Below are positions 63,240 through 64,000 of a stretch of DNA of 64,000 bases, piece by piece. This stretch comes from Nageia nagi (taxonomy: Eukaryota > Pinophyta). The notes beneath the pieces were generated by a model, which was not told the origin of the DNA, ran no database searches, and saw only the letters and a program-made list of their open reading frames with translations. The position numbers were made by a program, and so were the translations under genes. The stretch covers positions 69,874,001-69,938,000 of the forward strand of contig JBITNC010000001.1 in NCBI GenBank assembly GCA_050084985.1. The letters run 5' to 3'. Position 1 is the first letter of the stretch; each line of letters begins with the position of its first letter.

Positions 63240-64000
63240 TATTCTCTAATTATTAATCTCATATCTTTGATTATTGGGCTTATATATCTCATATCTCCTT
63301 TTTGGACTAGCTCTATCTCTTGACAAGAGGTTGTTCTGCATGTCTCTCACTATAGCCTTTAACTCTTGTATCTTAGAGGTTTTAGTAGAAAGGGTAGTAG
63401 GATATATTGGTATTAGTGGAATGGATTCTAACATAGGTGGGGTTAGTACAAGAGATTTTATTTGAGATGGTATTTTAGGAAATAAAGACATTATAATTCT
63501 TATGGGTATCTTTCCCATAACTATCAAATCAAACTTTGCTTCAATAGCCACTTTGTATATTTACAGGAAGTTTATCACCTTATCATTATTAATATAATGG
63601 GATAACTTTAGTGAAAAAGCTTTCAAGTAATAGAAATAAACCTAAGAATCTTATGGTCTCAAAGAGATGGGGATTCTAGCCCATGATTTTCTAAATCTGA
63701 TATCAAAATCAGTGATATATTCTTAATTATTCCTCTTCATAGAGGTACACTAAGTGAGAAAAGATATTGGGTTAGTAACTTCATCAAATTCATCTATGAA
63801 AACTCCATCCAGATTAGCATAAGAGATGATAGATGCATTCAAGAGGGGTTTATACCAATCTATTATATTTCATTTAAAAGATAGCCAACAAATAGACCAT
63901 ATTATCTTCTATTATAACATCATGATTCTTGGTCTAATTGAGGACATCTTTGCAGTGCTCAAAAGCAAAGATGGTATTGTACATACCATCAAAACTAGGA
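63240..64000 (-). pseudogene. gag: Gag of element D, partial
   Basis: From the right edge the minus strand reads SFDGMYNTIFAFEHCKDVL, then HDVIIEDNMVYLLA near 63930-63880. These are the conserved start of the Gag core in this element group (EHC.D.......D..VY.L). Next come broken pieces (YITDFDIRFRK-like near 63710). An open C-terminal part at 63246-63551 reads KIQELKAIVRDMQNNLLSRD, a typical Gag tail. The N-terminus lies outside the window. Confidence 0.68.

Larger units (their letters stand above)
58440..64000 (-). mobile_element. Element D: Ty3-type retrotransposon gag-pol, truncated by window edge
   Basis: Minus-strand order: gag (from beyond 64000 to 63240), protease (62497-61982), RNase H (61916-61440), reverse transcriptase (60950-60270), second RNase H (60250-59900), and integrase with its HHCC zinc finger (59560-58440). 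This domain set and RT-RNH-IN order define Ty3-type elements; two RNase H domains point to the Tat-related group. Frames are broken by many stops but domain blocks remain readable. This is the only pol in the window. LTRs were not identified. Confidence 0.88.

Overview
This window is nuclear DNA of a land plant with a large, very AT-rich, TE-dominated genome. No intact host gene could be supported. The evidence is eukaryotic throughout: plant-type LTR retrotransposons with 0.6-1.5 kb LTRs, an L1-type LINE with a target-site duplication, CACTA (En/Spm) transposase remains, a plant mobile domain (PMD) gene, GT-AG intron borders and degenerate telomere-like repeats. Almost every reading frame is broken. 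Many of the breaks are C->T or G->A changes (CAA to TAA, TGG to TGA), as expected from long decay of methylated cytosines. A gymnosperm is my best guess, and a very AT-rich lineage such as Welwitschia would fit, but this is inference and no marker gene proves it.

Layout, left to right. (1) 1-2250: the 5' end of a minus-strand Ty3-like element (A): one LTR plus broken gag, running off the left edge. (2) 2265-4285: minus-strand CACTA TNP2-type transposase pseudogene. (3) 4851-5238 and 18795-19175: two halves of an ATTAACAT-type minisatellite, split by (4) element B, 5239-18794, plus strand. B is a 13.6 kb LTR element with LTRs, PBS, PPT, a leader ORF, gag and protease, but no reverse transcriptase or integrase. 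Its 3' LTR carries a 156 bp near-perfect foldback. (5) 19176-25378: telomere-like and AT-rich DNA, mostly unexplained. (6) 25398-32186: full-length but decayed minus-strand L1 LINE flanked by a perfect 19 bp duplication. (7) 32340-37335: telomere-like repeats, an exon-like pseudogene, and a large TTAGGG-variant array with a 2.0 kb higher-order repeat and a strand switch. (8) 38170-42490: short tandem repeats and AT-rich spacer. (9) 42498-51155: element C, plus strand, a relative of A with both LTRs, gag, and an antisense PMD gene in place of pol. (10) 53620-57286: minus-strand accessory ORF with a long coiled coil. (11) 58440-64000: element D, minus strand, with gag, protease, an RNase H, reverse transcriptase, a second RNase H and integrase, running off the right edge.

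The genes do not form a pathway. B and C keep cis sequences (LTR, PPT, and PBS in B) and Gag, which is the pattern expected of non-autonomous elements that borrow Pol from relatives. A, C and D show different stages of decay. The most unusual points are the antisense PMD gene in C, the RNase H placed ahead of the reverse transcriptase in D, the foldback in one LTR of B, and the organised telomere-like array.
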